From positions 1-64,000 of the forward strand of contig JACJYC010000016.1 in the NCBI GenBank assembly GCA_020636325.1: a stretch of DNA of 64,000 nucleotides, read 5' to 3'. The notes under the pieces are model-generated. The model was given only the letters and a program-made list of their open reading frames with translations, had not been told where the DNA came from and made no database searches. Of this stretch, positions 7,638-17,006 are shown in pieces (the stretch's first letter is position 1; the number at the start of each line of letters is the position of its first letter). The position numbers and the translations under genes are program-made. Origin of the DNA: Lewinellaceae bacterium. Lineage in GTDB: Bacteria; Bacteroidota; Bacteroidia; Chitinophagales; Saprospiraceae.

Positions 7638-10600
7638 ATGAATAATCGCCATCTAATCATTGTAACCGGCCTGATATCGCAAACCCTGCTTTTGTCCTGT
7701 ACCTCCTCCGAAAAAGAAAACACCCTCTTTCAATCCCTGACACCCGAAGAAACCGGCATCCATTTCATCAACCAACTCCAGGCCACAGAAGAATTCAACA
7801 CCTATACCTTTCGCAATTTTTATAACGGCGGCGGCCTGGCCCTCGGCGATGTGAACAACGACGGCCTGACCGATATCTACTTCTGCGGCAACTCAGCAGA
7901 TAACCGCCTGTACCTGAACAAAGGCAATTTTCAATTTGAGGACGTAACGGAAAAAGCAGGCGTCGGCTGCCCCAATGTGTGGTCGACCGGGGTGGCCATG
8001 GCCGATGTCAACGGCGACGGCCTGCTGGATATCTACGTCTGCAAATCAGGCCCCCCGGGCGGCCCCAATCGCTATAACGAACTCTTTATCAATAACGGCG
8101 ACGGTACCTTTTCCGAACAGGCCAAGGCCTGGGGCATTGCCGATGAAGGGCTGTCCGTCCACGCCGCTTTTTTCGATTACGACAAGGACGGTGACCTGGA
8201 CCTCTACCTGCTCAACAACTCGCTCCGGTCGATCGGCACGGGTAACGACCTGAACCAGAACAATCGCGAAGTAAGAGATCCCCAGGGCGGCAATAAACTC
8301 TACCAAAATGAAGGAGACCACTACATCGATGTGAGCGAACAGGCCGGCATTTACGGCAGCGCCATCGGCTTTGGGCTCGGCGTTACGATAGGAGACATCA
8401 ATCGCGACGGCTGGCAGGACATCTACGTCTCCAATGATTTTTTTGAAAAGGATTACCTCTATATCAACCAACACGACGGCACATTCAGGGAAGACCTCGA
8501 GTCCTGGATCCGCGAGATCAGCATGGGCGCTATGGGCGCCGATATGGCCGACCTGACCAACGACGGCTATCCGGAGATCTTTGTGACCGAAATGTTGCCC
8601 CAATCCGATGCCCGGTACAAGACCAAGGCGCAGTTTGAAGACTGGAATACCTACCAGCGTAAACTGGGAAGCGGCTTTTACCAGCAATTCGGCCGGAATG
8701 TCCTTCAACTCAATAATGAGGACGGCACCTTCAGCGAGATCGGCCGCCTGGCAGGCGTTGAAGCTACCGACTGGAGCTGGGGCGCCCTGATCTTTGATAT
8801 GGACGGCGACGGCTGGAAGGATATCTTCGTGGCCAACGGTATTTACCGCGACCTCATGGATCAGGACTATGTGAACTTTTACTCCAATCCCGAACGCGTC
8901 CGGGAACTGATCAGGACGGAAGAAAAAGCGATTCTGAAACTGATCGACCAGATGCCGTCCCAACCTATGGCCAATTACGCGTTCGCCAACAACCATGATC
9001 TGACCTTTACCAATTCGGCCCACGCCTGGGGGCTGGATACCCCCGGATTTTCCAACGGCTCCGCCTACGGTGATCTGGACAACGACGGCGACCCCGATCT
9101 GGTCGTCAACAACGTGAACATGCCCCCGTTCATTTACCGTAACCTGTCCCGGGAGCAATCGGGCAATAACACCCTGTCCGTTGCGCTGAAAGGGGAAGGA
9201 AAAAACACCTTCGGCCTGGGCGCCCAGGTAACGGTATATGCAGGCGGGCGGGTTTTTTATCAGGAACAGGCTCCGATGCGCGGGTTCCAATCTTGTGTTG
9301 ATCCCCGATTGCATTTCGGACTGGGGGCACTCACACAGGTCGATTCCGTAGTGGTGCGATGGAATTCGGGCAAGGTAAGCGAGATCGGGGTTCCGGCTGT
9401 TAATCAGCTCCTGACCGTCGAGGAATCAAAAGCCGGACAGATTGCCGGGCTATCGACGTTTCCTGAACCGGCCCCAACGGTCTTTTCCAACGCCGGCCCG
9501 CTGATCGATTTTGTCCACCGTGAAAACAGGTTTTCCGATTTTGACCGGGACCGGTTGCTCATGCAGATGGTATCTTCCGAAGGCCCTCGCCTGGCAACCG
9601 GTGATGTTAACGGCGACGGCCGGACCGATATCTTTGTATGCGGCGCCAAGGACGAGAGCAGTGCCTTGTTCGTTCAACAGGCCGACGGATCTTTTCAATC
9701 CACCAACCAGGCGTTATTTCAGGTTGACCGGCTTTCTGAGGATACGGATGCGCTGTTCTTTGATGCAGACAACGACGGCGATGCCGACCTGTACGTTACC
9801 AGCGGCGGCAATGAATTCCCATCCAGCTCCCCTGCGCTGATCGACCGGCTGTACCTGAACGACGGAAAAGGTGATTTCACCAAATCGGATCAGGTGCTTC
9901 CATCATCCCGGTTTGAGAGCACCGCGTGCGTCGAGGCTGCTGATTACGATGGCGACGGCGATCTGGACCTGTTCGTCGGCGTCCGGTTAAAGCCTTTTCT
10001 GTACGGAGCGCCGGTAAGCAGTTATCTGTTGGAAAATGACGGCAAAGGTGCTTTCAGGAACGTGACCGCTGAAAAAGCCCCCGGCCTGGAAGCCCTTGGA
10101 ATGGTCACGGATGCGCTATGGATCGATTTTGACAACGACGGCGATGCCGATCTGATCGCGGTCGGCGATTGGATGCCGGTCACCTTCCTGACCAATGACC
10201 GGGGCAAACTGGTCCGCCGCCAGGATCAACCGGTTATCGCCGGCTCTGAGGGCTTCTGGCATTGCCTGAAAGCCTTCGATCTGGACGGGGACGGCGACCT
10301 GGATCTGGTGGCCGGCAACCACGGCATCAACTCCCGGATTACTGCCGACGGCGGCCGGACCATATCGATGTACGTCAATGACTTTGACGGGAACGGCAGC
10401 GTTGAGCAGATCCTGGCCCGCGACAGCGCCGGACGGTCCTTCCCCTTTGTGCTGAAAACGGACCTGGTGTCGCAAATGCCTGGCCTGAAGAAGAAATACC
10501 TTAAATTCGAGGACTATAAAAACCAGACTATCGACCAGGTCTTTACGCCCGAACAATTGGCCAACGCGGTTCGGCTCCAGGTCAGCGAAACCCGCTCCTG

Positions 10601-10946
10601 TTTGTTCATCAATGAAGGAAATGGTAATTTTGAAATGAAACCTTTACCCATGCAAGCCCAGTTCGCACCCATGTTCGGGGTGGCCATGGGCGATTTTGAC
10701 GCCGACGGTCATGCGGATATCCTGATGGGCGGAAACTTCTCCAGGTCTAAACCGGAATTCGGGATCTACAGCGCCAGTTACGGGGTCTTTTTGAGGGGGG
10801 ACGGCCGGATGAATTTCGAATATGTACCGGGAAAAGTCTCCGGATTCAGGATGAGCGGTGAAGTGCGGGATATAGAAGTGCTTGAAGATAAATGGGTCGT
10901 CATCGGTAAGAATAACGACCGGGTTGAAGTGTTTCAATACCGGTAA
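7638..10946 (+). CDS. Giant FG-GAP/VCBS–ASPIC surface lipoprotein (paralogue A)
   Basis: A 1,102-residue lipoprotein (lipobox LLLSC, Cys21) of the CRTAC1-like FG-GAP family. I count thirteen DxDxDG-type calcium-binding motifs: seven in the first half (for example DVNNDGLTDIYF near residue 71, DVNGDGLLDIYVC near 122, DINRDGWQDIYVS near 253) and six in the second (DVNGDGRTDIFVC near 655 to DFDADGHADILMG near 1020). An ASPIC/UnbV segment lies between them at about 520-590 (APMRGFQS ... HFGLG). This predicts two calcium-stabilised beta-propellers, probably exposed at the cell surface and used for binding large ligands or proteins. ATG 7638 is chosen over 7494 because it begins the lipoprotein signal and the upstream part is repeat. 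Substrate unknown. Paralogues lie at 11609 and 20545. Confidence 0.92.
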   Translation: MNNRHLIIVTGLISQTLLLSCTSSEKENTLFQSLTPEETGIHFINQLQATEEFNTYTFRNFYNGGGLALGDVNNDGLTDIYFCGNSADNRLYLNKGNFQFEDVTEKAGVGCPNVWSTGVAMADVNGDGLLDIYVCKSGPPGGPNRYNELFINNGDGTFSEQAKAWGIADEGLSVHAAFFDYDKDGDLDLYLLNNSLRSIGTGNDLNQNNREVRDPQGGNKLYQNEGDHYIDVSEQAGIYGSAIGFGLGVTIGDINRDGWQDIYVSNDFFEKDYLYINQHDGTFREDLESWIREISMGAMGADMADLTNDGYPEIFVTEMLPQSDARYKTKAQFEDWNTYQRKLGSGFYQQFGRNVLQLNNEDGTFSEIGRLAGVEATDWSWGALIFDMDGDGWKDIFVANGIYRDLMDQDYVNFYSNPERVRELIRTEEKAILKLIDQMPSQPMANYAFANNHDLTFTNSAHAWGLDTPGFSNGSAYGDLDNDGDPDLVVNNVNMPPFIYRNLSREQSGNNTLSVALKGEGKNTFGLGAQVTVYAGGRVFYQEQAPMRGFQSCVDPRLHFGLGALTQVDSVVVRWNSGKVSEIGVPAVNQLLTVEESKAGQIAGLSTFPEPAPTVFSNAGPLIDFVHRENRFSDFDRDRLLMQMVSSEGPRLATGDVNGDGRTDIFVCGAKDESSALFVQQADGSFQSTNQALFQVDRLSEDTDALFFDADNDGDADLYVTSGGNEFPSSSPALIDRLYLNDGKGDFTKSDQVLPSSRFESTACVEAADYDGDGDLDLFVGVRLKPFLYGAPVSSYLLENDGKGAFRNVTAEKAPGLEALGMVTDALWIDFDNDGDADLIAVGDWMPVTFLTNDRGKLVRRQDQPVIAGSEGFWHCLKAFDLDGDGDLDLVAGNHGINSRITADGGRTISMYVNDFDGNGSVEQILARDSAGRSFPFVLKTDLVSQMPGLKKKYLKFEDYKNQTIDQVFTPEQLANAVRLQVSETRSCLFINEGNGNFEMKPLPMQAQFAPMFGVAMGDFDADGHADILMGGNFSRSKPEFGIYSASYGVFLRGDGRMNFEYVPGKVSGFRMSGEVRDIEVLEDKWVVIGKNNDRVEVFQYR

Positions 10947-11017
10947 GGCCGAAATTGACCCGTAATTCGTAAAACAATCAAAACAGAGGGTAACTCCTCC
11001 AATTAAAAAAATTAAAA

Positions 11018-11605
11018 ATGAAATTCGCTTTCTTTTGTGTGATCAGTATGCTGGCGCTGGCCGGATGCAAGTCGGAATACGAGCAGATGGTGGACCGCGA
11101 GATGGCCAAAGGCATACGGCAGGATTCCATTTTTCTGGGTATGACGTTCGGCATGACCCGGGATGAATTCTACAAACATTGCTGGGACATGAACAGCAAG
11201 GGGTTGTTCTTGAACTCCCCCCTGAACAACAGCGTCGAATACGATATTTCCAAATACCTCCGGCATCCGGGCAAAGCTCATTTCTATCCGACTTTTTTTG
11301 AGGACAAGATCTATGAGATGCCCGTTATGTTCATGTACGACGGATTTGCCTGGCAGCCTTCGTACAGTTCGGACACCATGATGGTGGATGTGTTGAAGAT
11401 GCTGACCTCCTGGTACGGAGAATTCAAGGAATTCAGCCACCCGGACAAAGGCAACATTTATGTCAATATCAACGGCAACCGGCAGATCCGGTTGTACAAG
11501 GACAAGATAAATGATGTTATAAAAAGCGTATTTACCGACCTGTCGATCGACAAGGAAAAAGTCAGGCTGGCCTTGCAGCCCTCACTGGATACATTAAAGC
11601 ATTGA
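11018..11605 (+). CDS. Small lipoprotein of unknown function between two FG-GAP genes
   Basis: A 195-residue protein with a lipoprotein signal peptide (ML-ALAGC, Cys17) and no domain I recognise. The mature part is a mixed alpha/beta sequence with few repeats; a LGMTFGMTRDEFYKHC segment near residue 40 resembles the short helix found in many small periplasmic lipoproteins, but gives no function. It ends 3 bases before the next FG-GAP gene starts, so the two are almost certainly co-translated; the preceding FG-GAP gene ends 71 bases upstream. Its position suggests an accessory factor for the FG-GAP lipoproteins, for example in export or folding; that is inference only. Confidence 0.85.
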   Translation: MKFAFFCVISMLALAGCKSEYEQMVDREMAKGIRQDSIFLGMTFGMTRDEFYKHCWDMNSKGLFLNSPLNNSVEYDISKYLRHPGKAHFYPTFFEDKIYEMPVMFMYDGFAWQPSYSSDTMMVDVLKMLTSWYGEFKEFSHPDKGNIYVNINGNRQIRLYKDKINDVIKSVFTDLSIDKEKVRLALQPSLDTLKH

Positions 11606-11608
11606 CGT

Positions 11609-14600
11609 ATGATTTTTCGAATCTCAATAAGCGCTTTCCTGTTGCTGGCAGTTTGGAGTTGCGGATCAAACCAACAGGGAACCGAAGACCAGAGGGGCGC
11701 GGAAGGCCCGCAACTTTTCACCGACCTCAAACCGGAACAAACCGGGGTGGACTTTGCCAATGACCTGTCCTTCAACAAGGACTTTAATATCTATACCTAT
11801 CGCAATTTTTACAACGGCGGTGGCGTAGCGATCGGCGACGTCAACAATGACGGGCTGGAAGATATTTATTTCAGCGCCAATATGCTGCCCAACCGATTAT
11901 ACCTCAATAGGGGTGATTTTAAATTCGAAGACGTTACCGAAAAAGCAGGCGTTGCGGGAACGCGCGCCTGGGCAACCGGGGTGGCCATGGCCGATGTCAA
12001 CGGCGACGGCTGGCTGGATATCTACGTCTGCAATTCCGGAGATATAGCCGGCGATAACAAACAAAACGAACTGTTCATCAACAAGGGCGACGGCACTTTT
12101 ACCGAAGAGGCCGAAGCCTGGGGCATTGCCGACCGGGGCCTGTCGACCCACGGCGTATTCTTCGACTATGACCGCGACGGCGATCTGGATCTTTATCTGT
12201 TGAACAATTCCTTCCGGGCGATCGGCAGCTTCAACCTGATGCGCAACGAACGCAATACCCGCGATCCGGTCGGCGGCGATAAACTCTACCGCAACGACGG
12301 CAACCGCTTCACCGACGTCAGCGAAGCGGCGGGCATCTACGGCAGCGTCATCGGCTTCGGATTGGGGGTGACCGTCGGCGACATCAACCGCGACGGCTGG
12401 CAGGATATCTATGTCTCCAACGACTTCTTCGAACGCGATTACCTCTACATCAACCAGCAGAACGGCGCCTTCAAGGAAGTGCTGACCGATGAAATGCGCT
12501 CCATCAGCGCCGCCTCTATGGGCGCCGACATGGGCGACCTCAACAACGACGGCTATCCGGAGATCTTCGTCACGGAAATGCTGCCGGAAAAAGACGGCGA
12601 CATCAAGCAAAAAACCACCTTTGAAGACTGGAACAAATACCAGGAAAACCTGGAGCACGACTACTACCACCAGTTTACCCGGAATATGCTCCAACTCAAC
12701 AACGGCGACGGCACCTTCAGCGAGATCGGCCGGCTGGCGGGCGTTGAGGCGACGGACTGGAGCTGGGGCGCCCTCATCTTTGACATGGACAATGACGGGC
12801 GGCGCGATATCTTTGTGGCCAACGGCATTTACCAGGACCTCACCGATCAGGACTATATCGATTTTCTGGCCGATGAGGCCACCCAGCGGAAGATCATTAC
12901 CCGCGAGGGCGTCGATTACCGGGCGCTGATCGACTCCATTCCTGTCCGGCCGGTATCCAACTACGCTTTTCAAAACGACGGCGACCTGAATTTTACCAAT
13001 GTCGCACCCCAATGGGGGCTGGCCCAACCCGGGCATTCCAACGGCTCTGCATATGCGGATCTGGACAACGACGGCGACCTGGACCTCGTAGTCAACAATG
13101 TGAATATGCCGGCCTTTATCTATCGGAACGAGAGTCGGCAAAAATTGAAGGACAGCCATTTCCTGGAATTGACCTTCCAGGGCGAAGGCAGGAATACGGC
13201 TGCTTTGGGCGCTTCCGTTACCATCAGGTACGGCGATCAGACCCAATACGCCGGCTATATGCCGATGCGCGGATTTCAGTCCTCCGTCGGTTACGTCATG
13301 CATTTTGGCCTTGGTGCGGCAACCGGTATAGACTCCCTTCTGGTAGATTGGCCCAACGGCGCCCGGACAGTCATGACGGCCGTTTCCGCGGACCAGCGCC
13401 TGATCCTGAAACAATCGGATGCCGTTTTGGAAACCGGCAACCTGGCCGATAGCAATACGCCGACCCTGTTCGAGGATGTGTCGGCCTCCTCTTCAATCCG
13501 GTACAAGCATACCGAAAACCTGTTTTCCGATTTCAACCGCGAAAGGCTGATCTATCATATGCTGTCGACCCCAGGTCCGATGGTGGCGGTCGGCGATGTG
13601 AACGGCGACGGGAAGGACGATTTTTATATCGGAGGTGCGAAAGGATACGCGGGCCGGTTGTTTGTACAAGCTTCCAACGGGTTGTTCATCCCCACAAATG
13701 AACGGCTTTTCGAAGAAAAGAAACTGTCGGAAGATACGGATTGCCTGTTCTTTGATGCAGACGGCGACGGCGACCAGGACCTCTATGTCGCCAGCGGCGG
13801 CAACGAATTCCCTTCCTCTTCCATAGAATTGATTGACCGGCTCTACATCAACGACGGCAAAGGCAATTTCTCCCTTTCCGACCAGATCCTGCCGACCACT
13901 AAGTTCGAAAGCACATCCTGTGTAAAAGCAGCCGATTACGACGGCGACGGCGACCAGGATCTGTTCGTCGGCATCCGCCTCCAGCCGTTCCTTTACGGTA
14001 TTCCCGTGAACGGCTATATATTGCGCAACGACGGCGCCGGCAGGTTTGAAAACGTATCCGGCCAGATCGCACCGGGACTGGAGAAAATCGGAATGATCAC
14101 GGATGCGGCCTGGAGCGATTATGATGTGGACGGCGATCCGGACCTCATCATCACCGGAGAGTGGATGCCCATCACTATTTTCCGGAATGATAACGGGAAA
14201 TTTGCCAAAGTGGAAGATGCGAAAATGGGCCTGGAAAACTCCCGCGGCTGGTGGAATTGCGTCCAGGCGGCCGATTTCAACAAGGACGGAAGACCCGATT
14301 TTGTAGTGGGGAACCACGGCTGGAACTCCCGCTTCAAAGCCAGCGCCGATCGGCCGCTGATCATGTTCATCAATGACTTTGACCAGAACGGATCGCCAGA
14401 GCAGATCCTCGCGCGCTATGAGGACGGGAAATTGCTGCCGTTTGTGCGGCGCCACGAGCTTGTCACCCAAATGCCCATTCTGAAGAAAAAATATCTGCAC
14501 TACAATCGTTATGTCGGACAGACGGTGGAGGATATTTTTGGTGCGGACGAATTGGCCAAATCCATCAAGCTGGAAGCCGAAGACCTGGCTTCGTCCGTAC

Positions 14601-14968
14601 TCATCAGTAAACCTGACGGGACCTTTGAACTGAAGACCTTGCCGAAAATAGCCCAACTATCGCCTGCTTTCGGTATTTTAACGGGGGATTTTGACCAGGA
14701 CGGAAACGACGATATCCTGTTGGGGGGGAATTTCTACAATGTCAAACCCGAATTCGGCCGGTACGATGCCAGTTACGGCATGTTGCTGAAAGGCGACGGC
14801 AAAGGAAACTTTTCAGGGATCCCCGGCAAAAAATCAGGCGTCCGGCTTACCGGTGAAGTGCGCGATATTGTTCGGGTCAGGATCGACAATGAAGACCATA
14901 TCCTGGTGGCCAATAACAACGGGCCGGTTCAGGTATACAGAATAAACGCCGGACATCCCGGCATATGA
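11609..14968 (+). CDS. Giant FG-GAP/VCBS–ASPIC surface lipoprotein (paralogue B)
   Basis: A 1,119-residue paralogue of the gene at 7638 with the same plan: lipobox with Cys18 (LAVWSC), seven DxDxDG repeats (DVNNDGLEDIYF, DVNGDGWLDIYVC, DYDRDGDLDLYLLN and others), a central ASPIC/UnbV segment (YMPMRGFQS ... MHFGLG), then six more repeats ending with DFDQDGNDDILLGG. Long stretches are almost identical to paralogue A in protein and even in DNA (see 11975-12033). It starts 3 bases after the small lipoprotein, so it is translationally linked to it, and it is followed closely by a CHU_C-tailed protein. It is probably a calcium-dependent double beta-propeller on the cell surface; its ligand is unknown. 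Confidence 0.92.
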   Translation: MIFRISISAFLLLAVWSCGSNQQGTEDQRGAEGPQLFTDLKPEQTGVDFANDLSFNKDFNIYTYRNFYNGGGVAIGDVNNDGLEDIYFSANMLPNRLYLNRGDFKFEDVTEKAGVAGTRAWATGVAMADVNGDGWLDIYVCNSGDIAGDNKQNELFINKGDGTFTEEAEAWGIADRGLSTHGVFFDYDRDGDLDLYLLNNSFRAIGSFNLMRNERNTRDPVGGDKLYRNDGNRFTDVSEAAGIYGSVIGFGLGVTVGDINRDGWQDIYVSNDFFERDYLYINQQNGAFKEVLTDEMRSISAASMGADMGDLNNDGYPEIFVTEMLPEKDGDIKQKTTFEDWNKYQENLEHDYYHQFTRNMLQLNNGDGTFSEIGRLAGVEATDWSWGALIFDMDNDGRRDIFVANGIYQDLTDQDYIDFLADEATQRKIITREGVDYRALIDSIPVRPVSNYAFQNDGDLNFTNVAPQWGLAQPGHSNGSAYADLDNDGDLDLVVNNVNMPAFIYRNESRQKLKDSHFLELTFQGEGRNTAALGASVTIRYGDQTQYAGYMPMRGFQSSVGYVMHFGLGAATGIDSLLVDWPNGARTVMTAVSADQRLILKQSDAVLETGNLADSNTPTLFEDVSASSSIRYKHTENLFSDFNRERLIYHMLSTPGPMVAVGDVNGDGKDDFYIGGAKGYAGRLFVQASNGLFIPTNERLFEEKKLSEDTDCLFFDADGDGDQDLYVASGGNEFPSSSIELIDRLYINDGKGNFSLSDQILPTTKFESTSCVKAADYDGDGDQDLFVGIRLQPFLYGIPVNGYILRNDGAGRFENVSGQIAPGLEKIGMITDAAWSDYDVDGDPDLIITGEWMPITIFRNDNGKFAKVEDAKMGLENSRGWWNCVQAADFNKDGRPDFVVGNHGWNSRFKASADRPLIMFINDFDQNGSPEQILARYEDGKLLPFVRRHELVTQMPILKKKYLHYNRYVGQTVEDIFGADELAKSIKLEAEDLASSVLISKPDGTFELKTLPKIAQLSPAFGILTGDFDQDGNDDILLGGNFYNVKPEFGRYDASYGMLLKGDGKGNFSGIPGKKSGVRLTGEVRDIVRVRIDNEDHILVANNNGPVQVYRINAGHPGI

Positions 14969-14990
14969 AATAACATTGCGGACCGGCATG

Positions 14991-16943
14991 ATGCGGAAAA
15001 CGATACCGGTTGCACTGGCATTTGCGCTTAGCTTGTCGGTGAGCACTTCATTTTCACAAGCTTTCCCTTGTGACGGATCGTTTTATGTGATCATGCAAGC
15101 GAACGGCCGCAGTTTCCTGCAGAAAATCAGCCGTAATGCCGGTGGTCAGCCGGTTATATCGGAGTTGCCGCTCAATGAACCCAACCGCAGGTATTCTTGT
15201 CTCGGGATGAGCATCGAAGACCTCTACCTGTACGCCCTCGATTTCAATACGAAGGAACTGCTCCGCATTGACGCTTCCGGAAATGTGGCCGGCCTCGGAG
15301 TGCCTGAAAACCTGGACCCGGAACTGGAATACTGGGCAGGGGACGTTTCCCCGGAAGGCCGCCGCCTGGTCGTGGTCGGCCGGGATAAAACGACCGGGAT
15401 AGACATTCGGGTTTATTCCATCAACCTGACCATTCCCAGCCATTATGCCGGGAGTGTAGGCGTGATCTCGGATGTGCCGACCGCGCTGACCGACCTCGCC
15501 ACCGACCCCATCCGGGGCATTACCTACGGCTTCGACCGGATCAACCGGAAGATCATCACCCTGAACATCAACCAGATCAATCATTACGCCTTTCCCTCTA
15601 TCGAACCGGTCATGGAATCGCTTTTTTTTGACCGCAACGGCAACCTCTTCGGATACGGATCGGCCGACGGTCAGCAGAGTGAATCACTGCTTTATGCCAT
15701 TGATAAAATAAAAGGGGATGTTGCACCCGCGGGATCCGGCCGGGCAGGCGTTTTCGGCGACGGGTGTTCCTGCCCGTATACCCTCTCATTTTTTCGGGAA
15801 GTGCAGCCCGAAACCCTGATACCCTGTTCGGAATTCACCATAGAATACACCTTGATCAATCAGGCCGGTATTGGGAAAACCGGCGTCTATTTCGAGGATA
15901 TCCTTCCGGAGGTTTTTACCATAACGGATGTGGTAGAGCACACGTTCACCCTGGCGGAAATCGGCAGCGGACCGGGCGGGCACACCCTGACCATCAACGA
16001 CCTCGATATCCTCATCGGCAACAACACCATCCGGATCAAGGGATATCTGGACAATACGCAGGAATCCGCTTTTGAAACCCAGGCAGTGCTGGAAGGCCTC
16101 CCGCTGGGCCTGGGCAGCATCCTGTTTTCCGACGACCCGAAAACCCCGGAGCGCCGGGATCCGAACCGGAATGCCGTGATCCAAAACAGCAATTTTGAAC
16201 TTGAGGACTACATTCGCTACAATTGCGCGCGGGATTCGGCAACACTGAGCCTGCCCTTTGAGATGGAAACCTACGGCTGGAACGACGGCTCCGTCGCACC
16301 CGAACTGACCATAACGCAACCGGGCATTTATTGGATAAAGGCCGGAAATGATTGCATAACCCTGGAAGACACCATCCAGGTAGAGCCTTTTCCGGAGCCG
16401 CTCAGCGTCACCCTCCGGGAAATGGGCACGATCCGAGAAGGCGAGCTTTTCAGGTTGTCGTACCAAACCAACGCTGCCGGCCTGACCGGCCTGCAGTGGA
16501 CCAGCACCGGCCCGTTTGACCTGAACTGTACCGATTGCCCGTCGCCCTCCGGGACCGGACACCGGGACAATACCTATATTTTGCAACTGACCGACCAAAA
16601 CGGCTGTATCGCTTCCGACAGCGTGCAGGTAAAAGTTATGCCGTTCAGGTACCTTTATGCACCCAACGCCTTCAGCCCGGACCAGGACGGGATCAACGAT
16701 GTTTTTTACCTGCAGGGGACCGGCGAAATCGCCGAAGTTTCCAGGTTCCTGGTTTTTGACCGGTGGGGAAACCTGGTTTTTGAGAAGAGCGGAGCGCCGG
16801 TGAACCATTCCGGCGGCGGATGGGACGGCAGGTACGAGGGCCGGCCCGCAGCAGAAGGCATTTACATATGGATAGTTGACCTGACTTTCCCCGACGGTGA
16901 AAAAACGCAGTTGTCGGGCGATGTCATGGTGATGCGGCACTGA
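14991..16943 (+). CDS. Type IX secretion cargo with CHU_C (gliding-motility type B) tail
   Basis: A 650-residue secreted protein. It has a signal peptide (ALAFALSLSVSTSFSQ), then a region of short strand repeats about residues 30-260 resembling a beta-propeller (ITYGFDRINRKIITL), a DUF11/immunoglobulin-like region (CSEFTIEYTLINQAGIGKTG, about 275-400) and a PKD-like segment. It ends in a CHU_C domain (LYAPNAFSPDQDGINDVF, FDRWGNLVFE, then GWDGRYEGRPAAEGIYIW), which marks type B cargo of the type IX secretion system. It is therefore exported across the outer membrane and kept on the surface or released. Adjacent ATGs lie at 14988 and 14991 and an in-frame TTG at 14976; I take 14991 as the second ATG of the pair. 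It follows paralogue B by only 22 bases. Confidence 0.9.
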   Translation: MRKTIPVALAFALSLSVSTSFSQAFPCDGSFYVIMQANGRSFLQKISRNAGGQPVISELPLNEPNRRYSCLGMSIEDLYLYALDFNTKELLRIDASGNVAGLGVPENLDPELEYWAGDVSPEGRRLVVVGRDKTTGIDIRVYSINLTIPSHYAGSVGVISDVPTALTDLATDPIRGITYGFDRINRKIITLNINQINHYAFPSIEPVMESLFFDRNGNLFGYGSADGQQSESLLYAIDKIKGDVAPAGSGRAGVFGDGCSCPYTLSFFREVQPETLIPCSEFTIEYTLINQAGIGKTGVYFEDILPEVFTITDVVEHTFTLAEIGSGPGGHTLTINDLDILIGNNTIRIKGYLDNTQESAFETQAVLEGLPLGLGSILFSDDPKTPERRDPNRNAVIQNSNFELEDYIRYNCARDSATLSLPFEMETYGWNDGSVAPELTITQPGIYWIKAGNDCITLEDTIQVEPFPEPLSVTLREMGTIREGELFRLSYQTNAAGLTGLQWTSTGPFDLNCTDCPSPSGTGHRDNTYILQLTDQNGCIASDSVQVKVMPFRYLYAPNAFSPDQDGINDVFYLQGTGEIAEVSRFLVFDRWGNLVFEKSGAPVNHSGGGWDGRYEGRPAAEGIYIWIVDLTFPDGEKTQLSGDVMVMRH

Positions 16944-17006
16944 TTACCGGGATCGCTGGATTAACCATCGGACAGATGTTATTTCAGCGAACCTTAAAGC
17001 GAGCAT

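Noticed and set aside
8046..9314. Minus-strand open frame opposite FG-GAP A (422 codons)
   Set aside because: Same cause as above; it mirrors the repeat structure of the sense gene and lacks start or promoter signals.
11897..13414. Long open frame on the minus strand opposite FG-GAP B (505 codons)
   Set aside because: It is antisense to the DxDxDG repeats. Frequent GGCGACGGC codons remove stop codons from the opposite frame, giving Val/Ile/Asp/Gly-rich strings of no known family.
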